From: Micromonospora sp. NBC_01813
Lineage (GTDB): Bacteria; Actinomycetota; Actinomycetes; Mycobacteriales; Micromonosporaceae
Direction of reading: 5' to 3'
Assembly (NCBI RefSeq): GCF_035917335.1
Contig: NZ_CP109067.1
Location: 6,571,001-6,635,000 of the forward strand
DNA length: 64,000 nucleotides
Shown here: in pieces, positions 17,065-26,000 of the stretch
Layout of the letters: every line of letters begins with the position of its first letter
Position numbering within the stretch: the first letter of the stretch is position 1
Notes under the pieces: generated by a model
What the model was told of the DNA's origin: nothing
The model's input: the letters and a program-made list of their open reading frames with translations, nothing else
Database searches by the model: none
Program-made: the position numbers and the translations under genes

Positions 17065-18249
17065 CTACCCGTCGGCGCTGTCGGCAGCCTGGTCGGCCTG
17101 CCACAGGCCCTGCCGGTCGAGACGGTCGGACACCGACGGCCCCTGGATCCCAGGCGTGTCCGGGATGACCACCGTCGACTCGGGCGCGGCCGACGCCACG
17201 CGCGGCGACGCCGACGTGCCGGGCACGAACGACGCCAACTTCTCACCCGGCTCGTTGCGCGACAACGCGAATCCGACACCGGCAGACACGACGGCCGCGG
17301 CCACGGCGACGGCCACCAGGCGGCGCACCCGCCGCCGAACGGGTGTGGCCGGCTCGCGTACGGCGGAAGGCCGCACCCGATGCGTGTGCTGGGCCGCCTC
17401 GGCGGCCTTGAGCAGCTCCGGCCGCTGGGCGAGCGCTCCGCCCGTTTCCGCCTCCAGCAGCAGATCGAGCAGTTGGTGTGCGGTCGGCCGCTCGGTCGGA
17501 TCCTTGGCGAGCGTGCGGGCCACCAGGTCACGCAACGACCCGCTGAGCCCGGTCAGGTCGGGCGGCTGGGTCAGAATGCGAGCCGCCGTGGCGGCTGCGG
17601 AATCCGCCGAGAACGGGGTGCGTCCGGTCGCCGCGTAAGCCACCACCACACCCCACGCGAACACGTCAGCCGCCGGCCCCACCGTACGGTCCGAGTCGTT
17701 GTCGAACCGCTCCGGCGCCATGTACGCCACCGTGCCGACCATCTGGTTGGTCTTGGTGTGCCGGCTGGTCACCTCGAGCGCCCGCGCGATCCCGAAGTCG
17801 ATCACCTTGGGCGTACCCAGCGAGAACAGCACGTTCTGCGGTTTCAGATCCCGGTGGATGACCCCCACGCCGTGGATCGCCGCCAGCGCCGTGGCCACCC
17901 CGACCGCCACGCTGTGCAGCGTGCCGCCGTCCAACGGCCCCCGCTCCCGGATCACCTCGGAGAGACTCGGCCCGTCGACGTACTCGACCACCAGATACGG
18001 CGTCTCGTGATCCGGGTCGGCGTCGAGCACCGCCGCCGTGCAGAAGCCGGGCACCTCGCGGGCCCGGTTGACCTCGCTGCGGAAGCGCCCCCGGAACTCG
18101 GTGTCCCAGGCGTGCTCGGCCCGCAACATCTTGACCGCCACCAGCCGGCCATCCGGCGAGCGTCCAAGAAAGACGGTGCCCATGCCGCCCTCGCCAAGAC
18201 GACCGAGCAGCTCATAGTCACCAAGCCGCCGCGGATCGTTCGGCATCAT
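17065..18249 (-). CDS. Membrane Ser/Thr protein kinase (PknB-type), truncated by TAG
   Basis: The protein is 394 residues up to the amber codon. The kinase domain (about 8-270) has GRLGEGGMGTVF, the VAVK lysine, HRDLKPQNVL, DFGIA and APE, so it should be active. A juxtamembrane arginine cluster and one membrane helix (about 308-328, LVAVAVAAAVVSAGVGFAL) follow, then an extracellular stub. The start is at the ATG pair at 18249/18246; there is no ribosome site, so a leaderless transcript is possible. Extracellular sensing domains in this family usually bind ligands; here the domain lies beyond the amber codon. Confidence 0.85.
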   Translation of the reverse strand: MMPNDPRRLGDYELLGRLGEGGMGTVFLGRSPDGRLVAVKMLRAEHAWDTEFRGRFRSEVNRAREVPGFCTAAVLDADPDHETPYLVVEYVDGPSLSEVIRERGPLDGGTLHSVAVGVATALAAIHGVGVIHRDLKPQNVLFSLGTPKVIDFGIARALEVTSRHTKTNQMVGTVAYMAPERFDNDSDRTVGPAADVFAWGVVVAYAATGRTPFSADSAAATAARILTQPPDLTGLSGSLRDLVARTLAKDPTERPTAHQLLDLLLEAETGGALAQRPELLKAAEAAQHTHRVRPSAVREPATPVRRRVRRLVAVAVAAAVVSAGVGFALSRNEPGEKLASFVPGTSASPRVASAAPESTVVIPDTPGIQGPSVSDRLDRQGLWQADQAADSADG

Positions 18250-18325
18250 TGGATAGGTCACAGGCCGCAGGATAGCGGTCTCCCGCCCGACCCCCGTGGT
18301 CCCGATACCCACGAGGGTGCGTTCG

Positions 18326-18715
18326 TCAATCCCGGCCGACGAGATCCTCGCCGCTGATCACCAGGCAGCCGAACAGGTCGGCGAGGACAGATCGCTGGTG
18401 CTCGGTCAGCGAGTTCACGAACACGGCAACGTCGATACTCGCCGCCCGGCACGCCTGCGCGACTTCGCGTGTCTTTCCGGGACCCAGCAAGGTTCGCCTC
18501 GAAAACGGAGCGGTCATCTTGGCTACGCCGCCGTGCGAGACGCCTCGTCGCTGAACGTGTCGGCTCACGATCCGACCGCCGTGCGCTTCCACCGCTGCCG
18601 CAAGCCGCTCGAGTTTTGAGCCGGACTCCTTGTCCTTGCCCGAGAACAGGCCGACGATCGCCACGTTGGCCCCTGACAGCGCGGACACCCCTGGTCCGGT
18701 CTCGTACCGCCGCAC
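18326..18715 (-). CDS. Stand-alone HflX N-terminal-domain protein
   Basis: The protein has 129 residues. It matches the N-terminal domain of HflX ribosome-splitting GTPases: LERLAAAVEAHGGRIV, then LLGPGKTREVAQ in the place of the GKGK element, then VFVNSLTEHQRSVLADLF and a final VISGEDLVG. No GTPase domain follows; the frame ends after residue 129. The start is uncertain (GTG at 18715, with a GTG about nine codons later as alternative). Such free N-domains might bind ribosomes without GTP hydrolysis. That role is inference. Confidence 0.65.
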   Translation of the reverse strand: MRRYETGPGVSALSGANVAIVGLFSGKDKESGSKLERLAAAVEAHGGRIVSRHVQRRGVSHGGVAKMTAPFSRRTLLGPGKTREVAQACRAASIDVAVFVNSLTEHQRSVLADLFGCLVISGEDLVGRD

Positions 18716-18727
18716 ACGGACATGATC

Positions 18728-18928
18728 TCAGACGCCCGGCCGCCTGGACATCGCCGCGTCCCGATGCCGACGCCAGGCGAACCAGTCACCCTTCGTGACG
18801 AGCGCATCGCGGCAGATCCGGATGCGCCCCCAGAGGTACGGCGTACGGAGGCGGGCATCGGCGGGATGTCCGTCGGATCCGGGGGCGCGGTACTGCCGAA
18901 AAGCCCTATGCCACAGGGGCATAATCAT
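18728..18928 (-). CDS. Possible small basic protein
   Basis: A 66-residue frame starting at ATG 18928 contains TPYLWGRIRICRDAL and GDWFAWRRHRDAAM, which looks more like protein than most neighbouring frames. No family is recognised and no ribosome site is evident. The start lies inside the pair of TATGCC/GGCATA palindromes, which would then sit as operators over its start. Low confidence; it may be a chance frame. Confidence 0.3.
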   Translation of the reverse strand: MIMPLWHRAFRQYRAPGSDGHPADARLRTPYLWGRIRICRDALVTKGDWFAWRRHRDAAMSRRPGV

Positions 18929-18942
18929 GCCGCTCTGGCATA
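18907..18942. promoter_or_regulatory. Tandem palindromic operator-like sites
   Basis: TATGCC-ACAGG-GGCATA (18907-18923) is a perfect palindrome and CATGCC-GCTCT-GGCATA (18926-18942) is a near-perfect second copy, 19 bp apart centre to centre, or roughly two helical turns. The paired spacing is typical of dimeric repressor operators. The flanking 632-bp gap (18716-19347) has no convincing gene, and the regulated target is unclear. Confidence 0.55.
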
Positions 18943-19038
18943 CGACTCAATCGGTACCTGACTATGAGTAGGTAACTATGAGCAACCGGCAGGCATGCTC
19001 ATCGGTACGTCCGGACGCCGGGACGACACGCCACTTCA

Positions 19039-19098
19039 TCGAGTGGAGGGCTCAGATACCTTATTCGCGAAAATTACGTTTCTGAGCCCTCCACTCGA
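19039..19098. repeat. Perfect 18-bp inverted repeat (hairpin)
   Basis: TCGAGTGGAGGGCTCAGA (19039-19056) and its exact reverse complement (19081-19098) flank a 24-base AT-richer loop with TTATTCGCGAAAAT. The stem is long and flawless, without a flanking gene end on either side that would make it a plain terminator. It may be a structured RNA, a strong terminator of an unseen transcript or the remains of a mobile element. Confidence 0.75.
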
Positions 19099-19283
19099 CG
19101 ACGGACCGGGACGTGGCGGACCGATGCATCCGCTCATCGGCAGATGCGGGAGCCGAGAACCTGACAGGCTGGGCGACTTGCCGTCACACAACGCTACCGA
19201 GTGGGCTCTGTCGTGAATCCAAAGCGGCGGTCCGGTTTGGCGGTGCTGGCGTGGCTGACCTGGCGGGGCGGGCCGGGTGCGAA

Positions 19284-19318
19284 GAAGCGCCGGCCCTAGC
19301 AGGTAGGGCCGGCGCTTC
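19284..19318 (-). terminator. Terminator after the first DUF397 gene
   Basis: GAAGCGCCGGCCCTA and its exact complement TAGGGCCGGCGCTTC are separated by five bases. The hairpin lies about 30 bases past the stop of the gene at 19348-19536 on the minus strand. A shorter near-copy follows the second DUF397 gene. Confidence 0.7.
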
Positions 19319-19347
19319 CTGGTTGCCCCGTCGGGGTGGGAGTCGGG

Positions 19348-19536
19348 TCAGTGGTGCTGCTTGGCCAGTGCGACGAACGAGGACCATGCGGACGGGCCGA
19401 AGGTCAGCGTGCTGCCGTCGCGGTCCTTGGTGTCCCGGACCAGGACCTGGCCGGGGATGTTGTCGGCCACCTCGACGCAGTTGCTTACGCCGCCCGACTT
19501 TTTGGACTTGCGCCATACGGGGCTACTCGTGATCAT
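19348..19536 (-). CDS. DUF397 protein, copy 1
   Basis: The protein has 62 residues and shows the DUF397 pattern: WRKSKKSGGVSNCVEVA, VRDTKDRDG and LTFGPSAWSSFVALAK. DUF397 proteins pair with Scr1-family XRE regulators in actinomycetes, often as a toxin-antitoxin-like or developmental switch. It is nearly identical in its C-terminal half to the copy at 19744, with a differing N-terminal third, pointing to duplication followed by divergence or gene conversion. It carries its own terminator hairpin. Confidence 0.85.
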   Translation of the reverse strand: MITSSPVWRKSKKSGGVSNCVEVADNIPGQVLVRDTKDRDGSTLTFGPSAWSSFVALAKQHH

Positions 19537-19680
19537 GAATCAGCCTTAGAATTGTGTCTCTGCTTTGGGTAGTCGGCAAAGAAGGTCTGTCGATGGCTAT
19601 CGCTGTGGTTGTCGTCAGGCCGTGGCGACCGGCTGGGTGGCGCTGTTCCCGCTGACCAGCGATTTCAGCTCAGTGAGAGA

Positions 19681-19709
19681 GCGCCGGCCCTAACTGGTAG
19701 GGCCGGCGC
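19681..19709 (-). terminator. Terminator after the second DUF397 gene
   Basis: GCGCCGGCCCTA and TAGGGCCGGCGC form a 12-bp perfect stem with a five-base loop, 34 bases past the DUF397 stop at 19744. It shares the core of the hairpin at 19284-19318, so the duplicated unit included gene plus terminator. Confidence 0.7.
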
Positions 19710-19743
19710 GTACTGGTTGCCCCGTCGAAGGCTGGGCGTCGGG

Positions 19744-19932
19744 TCAGTGGTGCTGCTTGGCCAGTGCGACGAACGAGGACCATGCGGACGGGCCGAAGGT
19801 CAGCGTGCCTCCATCGCGGTCCTTGGTGTCCCGGACCAGGACCCGGCCGGGCAGGTTGTCGGCCACCTCGACGCAGTTGCCGGATGAGCCGTTCGATCGC
19901 GACGACTTCCGCCAGGCTGGTTCATTGCTCAT
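19744..19932 (-). CDS. DUF397 protein, copy 2
   Basis: The protein has 62 residues with the same domain features as copy 1 (SNGSSGNCVEVA, VRDTKDRDG, FGPSAWSSFVALAK). Its ATG overlaps the stop of the XRE regulator gene by 4 bp (ATGA), so the two are translationally coupled; copy 1 is separated by about 200 bp. The regulator-effector pairing is therefore with this copy. Confidence 0.87.
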   Translation of the reverse strand: MSNEPAWRKSSRSNGSSGNCVEVADNLPGRVLVRDTKDRDGGTLTFGPSAWSSFVALAKQHH

Positions 19933-20693
19933 TGGATCATCCTTAGCATGAGGTCCCTGGTCTGGTCGGCGGAGAGTGCCAACTCGTTCACTGCCTCCCA
20001 GACTAGTTCCAGCTCGAGCACGTCACCAGATGTGGTGGCGACGCGCCCGCGCAGCAGGTCGTCCAGGTAACCGACCCGCCGCCCATCGCTCATGGTGGCC
20101 AACGCCAGCGGTCCACCGAGGCCAGCGTGGAGCCCTGCCGAGTCGGGGACCGCGCGGATCCGGACCGATGGCCGATGCCCGAGGTCGACCAGGTGCGCGA
20201 TCTGGTCCTTCATCACCTCTTGTGGACCACGACGCAACGCCGCCTCCGCGACCATGACCACCAGCTCCACCGGGGGATCGCGGTCCAGCACCGCACGCTG
20301 CCGAGTCTGACGGGTCGCGATCACTTCTTCGAGTCGGCCTCCGTTGGACGGAACCGCCGCGAAGACCTGCCGCATGTATGCCTCGGTCTGCAGCAGCCCA
20401 GGGATCAACGTCGGCTCCCAGGCCCGCAGCAGCATCGCGCGTCGCTCGTGCTCGACCCAGGAGCGCAGCCACGGCTGTCGGTCGCCACGGGCCTCGTCCG
20501 CCAGCTTCTGGACCTGCTTTCCGGAGTCCAGCACCTGGTCCAGCGTCTTCGCGGTGTCCTCCTTCGGCACCAGCCGGCCCGTCTCGAAGCTGGCTATCAG
20601 CGACTTCGACACGCGGAGCGCCTTTGCCAACTGCGTCTGGTTCATGTGCCGGGACAGTCGGAGCTGTCGAAGCTCTGACGGAAGTTCACTCAT
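19929..20693 (-). CDS. Scr1-family XRE regulator (HTH plus DUF5753)
   Basis: The protein has 254 residues from the ATG at 20693, eight bases after GAGGTGA. The N-terminal XRE helix-turn-helix (about 5-60, MNQTQLAKALRVSKSLIASF) is followed by a DUF5753 ligand-like domain (about 75-250, with WEPTLIPGLLQTEAYMRQVF as the usual landmark). The family controls sporulation and antibiotic production in related species and is encoded beside DUF397 genes. It is divergent from the small gene at 20846. Confidence 0.88.
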   Translation of the reverse strand: MSELPSELRQLRLSRHMNQTQLAKALRVSKSLIASFETGRLVPKEDTAKTLDQVLDSGKQVQKLADEARGDRQPWLRSWVEHERRAMLLRAWEPTLIPGLLQTEAYMRQVFAAVPSNGGRLEEVIATRQTRQRAVLDRDPPVELVVMVAEAALRRGPQEVMKDQIAHLVDLGHRPSVRIRAVPDSAGLHAGLGGPLALATMSDGRRVGYLDDLLRGRVATTSGDVLELELVWEAVNELALSADQTRDLMLRMIQ

Positions 20694-20845
20694 GATTATC
20701 ACCTCGAATACACCGGAGTAGCAGCTATCTCAACCGGTCTAGTCTTCCACTGACGTCGGCCGATAGTCCAGGGTGGAAGTCGATCCCGGGGAGGAGATTC
20801 TCATGATCACTTATGTGAGCGGGTAGAACAGTGGAAGGAGTGCCG

Positions 20846-20980
20846 ATGCTGGGGATTGAAGCGGTTATCGGGGCGGCGCTGCTCGGCTTCTGCGCCGGGC
20901 TGTGGTCGTTCAAGGTGAAGTCGCGGTGGTGTCCCAACTGCGGGCGTCCGACGTGGCCGCTGGCCAGGCGTGGCGGATAG
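20846..20980 (+). CDS. 44-residue membrane/zinc-ribbon-like protein
   Basis: The ATG is seven bases after AAGGAG. One membrane helix (about 3-20, IEAVIGAALLGFCAGLWSF) is followed by a CxxC motif (WCPNCGRP) and a basic end. It overlaps the next gene by 11 bp, so the two form an operon. The family is unknown; short helix plus half-ribbon proteins often sit at membranes, but no role can be assigned. Confidence 0.6.
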   Translation: MLGIEAVIGAALLGFCAGLWSFKVKSRWCPNCGRPTWPLARRGG

Positions 20981-21230
20981 CCGGCTGCTCAGGACGCCGG
21001 AGCCGAAGCCGGGAGACGTGTTGGTGATCGGCCGGGAGGCGAGTGTGCAGTTCGCCGGCGGCCGAGGAATCAGGTTCCGGGTGATCTCGGTGGACCGGAA
21101 GCAGACGTACGACGGCTGGGTCTGGCTGGCCGGATACGTCATCGACCGGGAAGGAGACGCCGCCGATCGGCGGGAGATATTCGTCCAGCGCCGTGGGCTT
21201 TATCGACTGCCCGCACGTACGAAATTCTGA
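20970..21230 (+). CDS. Small hypothetical protein
   Basis: The protein has 86 residues from GTG at 20970 and overlaps the previous gene by 11 bp. It appears all-beta: PGDVLVIGREASVQF, IRFRVISVDR and GWVWLAGYVID suggest a small SH3- or OB-like barrel. The last third is basic (FVQRRGLYRLPARTK). It is in an apparent operon with the genes at 20846 and 21251. Function unknown. Confidence 0.6.
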   Translation: MADSRLLRTPEPKPGDVLVIGREASVQFAGGRGIRFRVISVDRKQTYDGWVWLAGYVIDREGDAADRREIFVQRRGLYRLPARTKF

Positions 21231-21250
21231 GTATTGATCAAGGAGAGAAA

Positions 21251-21442
21251 ATGATCACCGAAATGTGGCGTGACTGGTGGCTGCGCTGGCTGGACTGGTG
21301 GGCCGGTCGGTCGATCGCGTCCCGGCGGTTGGAAGCGTTGCGGCGGGAGCAGGCAGCGTTGCGGCGTCGCCGACTCGACGACAACCGGGGACACCGCTGG
21401 TCGACCGAGGTGACGATGCTGGAGCACCCTGACCTGGCCTAG
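21251..21442 (+). CDS. Small Trp/Arg-rich protein
   Basis: The protein has 63 residues with a strong ribosome site (AGGAGAG). It has an aromatic N-terminus (MWRDWWLRWLDWW) and then a highly charged helix (RRLEALRREQAALRRRR). The amphipathic design suggests membrane-surface or coiled-coil behaviour. It ends 10 bp before the aldehyde dehydrogenase gene. Function unknown. Confidence 0.55.
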   Translation: MITEMWRDWWLRWLDWWAGRSIASRRLEALRREQAALRRRRLDDNRGHRWSTEVTMLEHPDLA

Positions 21443-21451
21443 GCTGGCCGG

Positions 21452-22939
21452 ATGGAGCACGCCGCCGCTGACCGTACCGATCCGAAGCCGTTCTGGCTGG
21501 CCGGCGAGCCGGCGCACGGTGACGAGCCGCTCGACGTGCGTCACCCGTACGACGGTCGGCTGGTCGGGCGGACCAGCCTGGCCACGCCCGACCAGGTCGA
21601 GCAGGCGGTCGCCGCCGCGCACCGGGTCGTGCCGCAGGCCGCCGCGCTGCCCGCGCACCGGCGGGCCGCCGCCCTGGACCACATCAGCGCCCGGCTCGCG
21701 CAGCGGGCCGACGAGATCGCCCGGCTGATCACCGCCGAGAACGGCAAGCCGCTCAAGTGGGCGCGGGCCGAGGTGACCCGGGCGGTCTCCACGTTCCGGT
21801 GGGCGGCCGAGGAGGCGCGGCGCTTCTCCGGCGATCTGCAGCGCCTCGACACCGACCCGGCCGCCACCGGCCGGATCGCGCTGGTCCGCCGGGTGCCGCG
21901 CGGGGTGGTCCTGGGCATCTCGCCGTTCAATTTTCCGCTGAACCTGGTGGCGCACAAGGTTGCCCCGGCGATCGCGGTCGGCGCGCCGATCATCGTCAAG
22001 CCGGCCCCGGCGACGCCGCTGACCGCGCTGCTGCTCGGCGAGCTGATCGCCGAGGTCACCGAGCCGGAAGGGCCGGAGAGCGGGCTGCCCGCCGGCATGG
22101 TCTCCGTACTGCCGGTGCCGAACGACCGGGCCGGTGGCCTGGTCGCCGACCCACGTCTGCCGGTGGTGTCGTTCACCGGGTCCGGCCCGGTCGGCGCGCA
22201 GATCCGCCGCGCGGTGCCGGACAAGCATGTGACCCTGGAGCTGGGCGGCAACGCCGCCGCGATCATCTGCGAGGACTGGACCGGCGACGAGGAGCTGACC
22301 TGGGCGGCGCAGCGGATCGCCACCTTCTCGAACTATCAGGCCGGGCAGAGCTGCATCGCGGTGCAGCGGGTGTACGTGCACGAATGGCTCTACGACGGCT
22401 TCCTGCCCCGGCTGGTCGACGCCGTGCGGGCGCTGCGGGTCGGTGACCCGGCCGACGAGGCGACCGACGTCGGCCCGCTGATCAACGAAGGTGCCGCCGA
22501 GCGGGTCGAGTCCTGGGTGGACGAGGCAGTGGCGGCCGGGGCGACGATCGAGGTCGGTGGCCGGCGCGACGGTGCGACGTACCCACCGACGGTGCTGACC
22601 GGGGTGCCGGCCGACGCCAAGGTGCTCACCGAGGAGGTCTTCGGCCCGGTGCTCGTCGTGGTCCGGGTGGCGGACGACGCCGCCGGGTTCGCGGCGATCA
22701 ACGATTCGGCGTACGGGCTGCAGGCCGGCGTGTTCACCCGCCGGTTGCAGACGGCGTTCACCGCGCACCGGACGTTGGCTGTCGGCGGGGTGATCGTCGG
22801 TGACGTGCCGTCGTACCGGGCCGATCAGATGCCGTACGGCGGGGTGAAGGGCAGCGGGGTCGGCCGCGAGGGTGTCCGCAGCGCGATGGACGACTACACC
22901 GATCCCCGGGTGATGGTCCTCACCGGACTCGACCTCTGA
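21452..22939 (+). CDS. NAD(P)-dependent aldehyde dehydrogenase
   Basis: The protein has 495 residues. Motifs: the ISPFNFPLNL segment of the NAD site, LELGGNAA with the glutamate, the catalytic cysteine in GQSCIAVQR, and EVFGPV. It resembles lactaldehyde, glyceraldehyde-3-phosphate and phosphonoacetaldehyde dehydrogenases more than the GABA-aldehyde type at 12478. The start has no clear ribosome site. It follows small genes of unrelated character, so context does not reveal its substrate. Confidence 0.85.
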   Translation: MEHAAADRTDPKPFWLAGEPAHGDEPLDVRHPYDGRLVGRTSLATPDQVEQAVAAAHRVVPQAAALPAHRRAAALDHISARLAQRADEIARLITAENGKPLKWARAEVTRAVSTFRWAAEEARRFSGDLQRLDTDPAATGRIALVRRVPRGVVLGISPFNFPLNLVAHKVAPAIAVGAPIIVKPAPATPLTALLLGELIAEVTEPEGPESGLPAGMVSVLPVPNDRAGGLVADPRLPVVSFTGSGPVGAQIRRAVPDKHVTLELGGNAAAIICEDWTGDEELTWAAQRIATFSNYQAGQSCIAVQRVYVHEWLYDGFLPRLVDAVRALRVGDPADEATDVGPLINEGAAERVESWVDEAVAAGATIEVGGRRDGATYPPTVLTGVPADAKVLTEEVFGPVLVVVRVADDAAGFAAINDSAYGLQAGVFTRRLQTAFTAHRTLAVGGVIVGDVPSYRADQMPYGGVKGSGVGREGVRSAMDDYTDPRVMVLTGLDL

Positions 22940-23058
22940 CCACTGTCGACCGGCGCGCCGTGGTCGGCCCGCTGACCGGATGACCTTGCACAGACGTGCA
23001 AATTCGGCAATGACGAAGAAACTTCATTGACATCTCTGAGTGTGGACTGCGACTGTCG

Positions 23059-26000
23059 TTGCGGCAGAACAGTCGTCCCGCACGGGGGTGGGCGTTGCGT
23101 TACCTGCGTTTCAACAGTGTGCCCAGAGATCGCGACCAGCGTCCCGGTCGGTCCGGGCGTGGCCCCTTCTTCTCCCGTTCGTTCCCCATCGGAGGCACGG
23201 CGTTCCGGTCGGTCCTGGCAGTCTCGTTGGCCAGCATCATGCTGGTCAACCTGGGTGGCAACGGAGTGGATCGCGCTGCGGCGGCCCGGCACCAGCAGGC
23301 TGCGGACCGACCGCACGTGGCGGCGGACAAGCCGGGTCAACGCTGGGGCAGCGCCGACGGCGGCAGCCATCTCACCCGTCCGGCGGTCAATCGGAATCTG
23401 CCGCAGACCTACCGCGGCCAGTACCCGCTGCACCAGTTCGACGGCGTCGCGGAGCCTGCGGACAACCAGGCCCGGGTGGTCGAACCACCGGCCGTCGAAG
23501 CGCGCGGATTCGATGAGGCGACCAGCCGGGAGCGTACGGCGGAACGAGGCCGTCACCAGCGGACCTTCGACAACGCGGACGGCACCCGGACCACCGAACT
23601 CTCTGCCGACCCGGTCCACTACGAACTGCCGGACGGCGGCTGGGCGCCGATCGACACCGACCTGGTCGCCGCCGACGCAGGCGCGGGCGGCGGTTGGCGC
23701 AACGCCTCCGACGCGGTCGATCTGCGGCTGGCACCGCACGCCGGCGCGGCGGACCTGGTCCGGATCGCGCTCGACGACCAGCATTCCATCGAGTACGGCC
23801 TGGCCGGTGCCGCCGAAGTGGCCGGCGATCACGCTGCCGAGGCGGCCGGCGACCAGGCTGCCGCTGCCGGTGTCACCTACCGCGACGTGCTGCCGCACGT
23901 GGACGTGCGGTTGGCGGCCCGGCCCGGCGGGGTCAAGGAGACCCTGGTCCTGCACTCGGTCGACGCCCCGCACACGTTCCGCTTCCCGCTGCGGCTACCC
24001 GGACTCACCGTACGGCTCGTCGACGGCGAGGTGCGCTTCGTCGACGACTCCGGGGTGGTCCGGGCGGTCATCCCGCCCGGCTACATGTTCGACACCGGAG
24101 CCGGTGAGCAGGGGCCGGCGACCTCGACCGGGGTTCGCTACCGCCTGACCGGCACCGACACCCGGCCGGTCCTGGAGATGACCCTCGACTCGACGTGGCT
24201 GCGCGACCCGGCCCGGGCCTACCCGGTCGAGGTCGATCCGACCGTCGGCCCGCCGGTCACCGAGCGGGCGAGCACGTCCAGCATGTACGTGCACGGCGGC
24301 ACATCGGTCTCCGGCGGCGAGGAGCTGCTGATCGGCCGCAGCGGCAGCGCCAACGCCGCCGCGTACCTGAAGTTCGACAACCTGCAGAGCCAACTGGCCA
24401 ACCACACCATCCACGGTGTGGCGATGACGGTGGTCAGCTACGACGCCCCGTCCTGCCGGCCGAGGCCGGTGGCCGTACACCCGGTCACCGCCAGCTGGTC
24501 CGGCTCCGGCGGCTATTCCTGGCCGGGACCGGCCGTCGGCAAGGCCCTGGCAAGTAAGTCGTTCGCCCACGGGTACCTCGCCACCGGCCAGTCCCAGTCT
24601 GCCTGCCCGGCTGCCTCGGAGCTGTTCGACCTGGGCGTCGCCGGCCGTGACCTGGTGCAGCGCTGGGTCAACGGGACCCAGGCCAACCACGGGCTCTCGC
24701 TGCGGGCACCGGTCAACGACGGCTCGGCGTGGAAGAAGTTCGCCGGCACGAACACCCCGAACGGCCCCCGGTTGTACGTGACGCACAGCCCGTACAACGC
24801 CGGTTATGCCATCCCCAATCCGGTGCCGGAACCGGCGGTCCTGCAGAACCGGGACGGCCAGGTCGACGTCACGGTGACAAACAAGAGCGCCGAGGCGTGG
24901 ACCCCGGCCAACTACTACCTGGCGTACCGGGCGTACAACGCCGAAACCGGCGCGGCGGTCACCCAGCAGCGGGCCGCGAACCTGCCCGGCACGGTGGCCC
25001 GCAACGGCAAGGCCACGGTGGCGGCGACGATCAAGCGGCTGCCACCCGGGGTGTACTTCCTCGACTTCACGATGGTGCGCACCGGCGGGGTGGTCTTCAC
25101 CGACCACCAGGTGCCGCCGGCCCGGATCGTGCTGCACGTCATCGACGTCGCACCGGTGGTCCAGGAGGTGCACCCGCCCAACGGCTACCCGGCGCCGACG
25201 TTGACCCCGCTGCTGTACGCCCGCGTCGTCGACCCGGACGCGCCGCCGAGCCTGAGCCTGCAGTACAAGTTCGAACTCTGCGACAGCAACGACGCCGGCG
25301 AGCCGGTCGACTGCACCAGTACGGCGTACCAGGCCAGCCAGGCGTGGGCGGTGCCGGCCGGGCGGCTGGTGTGGAGCAAGTCGTACGTGTGGCGGGCCAT
25401 CATCCGCGACGCCAACAACGAGGTGCCGACGCCGTACTCGACGCTGGTCACCTCGGTGCCGCAGCCGGACATCACCTCGAAGATCGCCGGAGCGCCGAAC
25501 GCCGCCGTCGGGCAGGAGTACGACGCCCAGACCGGCAACCTGACCACGGCCGCCGTCGACGCGGTGGTGGCCGCCGTCGGCCCCGAGCTGAACGTGGTCC
25601 GTACGTACAACAGCCTCGACCCGCGGCGTGACCTCGGCGCCGACGCGACCGGCCTGGCCGCCGTACCGCCGGTCTTCGGGGCCGGCTGGGCCAGCCGCTA
25701 CGACATGCGGATGGTGCCCGACGACGACGGCACCGGCAACGTCGTCGCGGTCTACCCGGACGGCCAGACGGTCCGCTTCGGCCGCAACCCCGACGGCAGC
25801 TACGCGGCACCGCTGGGCCGGGTCGCCGAGCTGACCCTGGACGCCACCTACTGGCGGCTGCGTGACCAGTCCGGCACCACGTACGTGTTCGCCCGCTCCA
25901 CCGGCAAGGTCACCGAGATCGTCGACAACGCGTCGCGGCGGCTGCGGTTCACCTACAACAGCGCCGACGGCGGCCGGCTGTCGCGGGTGCAGGCGGCGGC

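Noticed and set aside
16297-18357. Long plus-strand open frame of nearly 700 codons opposite the kinase
   Set aside because: His/Arg-rich antisense frame typical of high-GC DNA; the minus strand has clear kinase motifs.
18722-18961. Plus-strand frame over the palindrome region
   Set aside because: No ribosome site and no protein-like pattern; the opposite frame is slightly better.
23027-23060. TTGACA hexamer as promoter of the RHS gene
   Set aside because: No convincing -10 at the right distance, and the true start is uncertain.
24729-25631. Plus-strand alternative frame inside the RHS gene
   Set aside because: Arg/Gly-rich shadow; the main frame carries recognisable domains without interruption.
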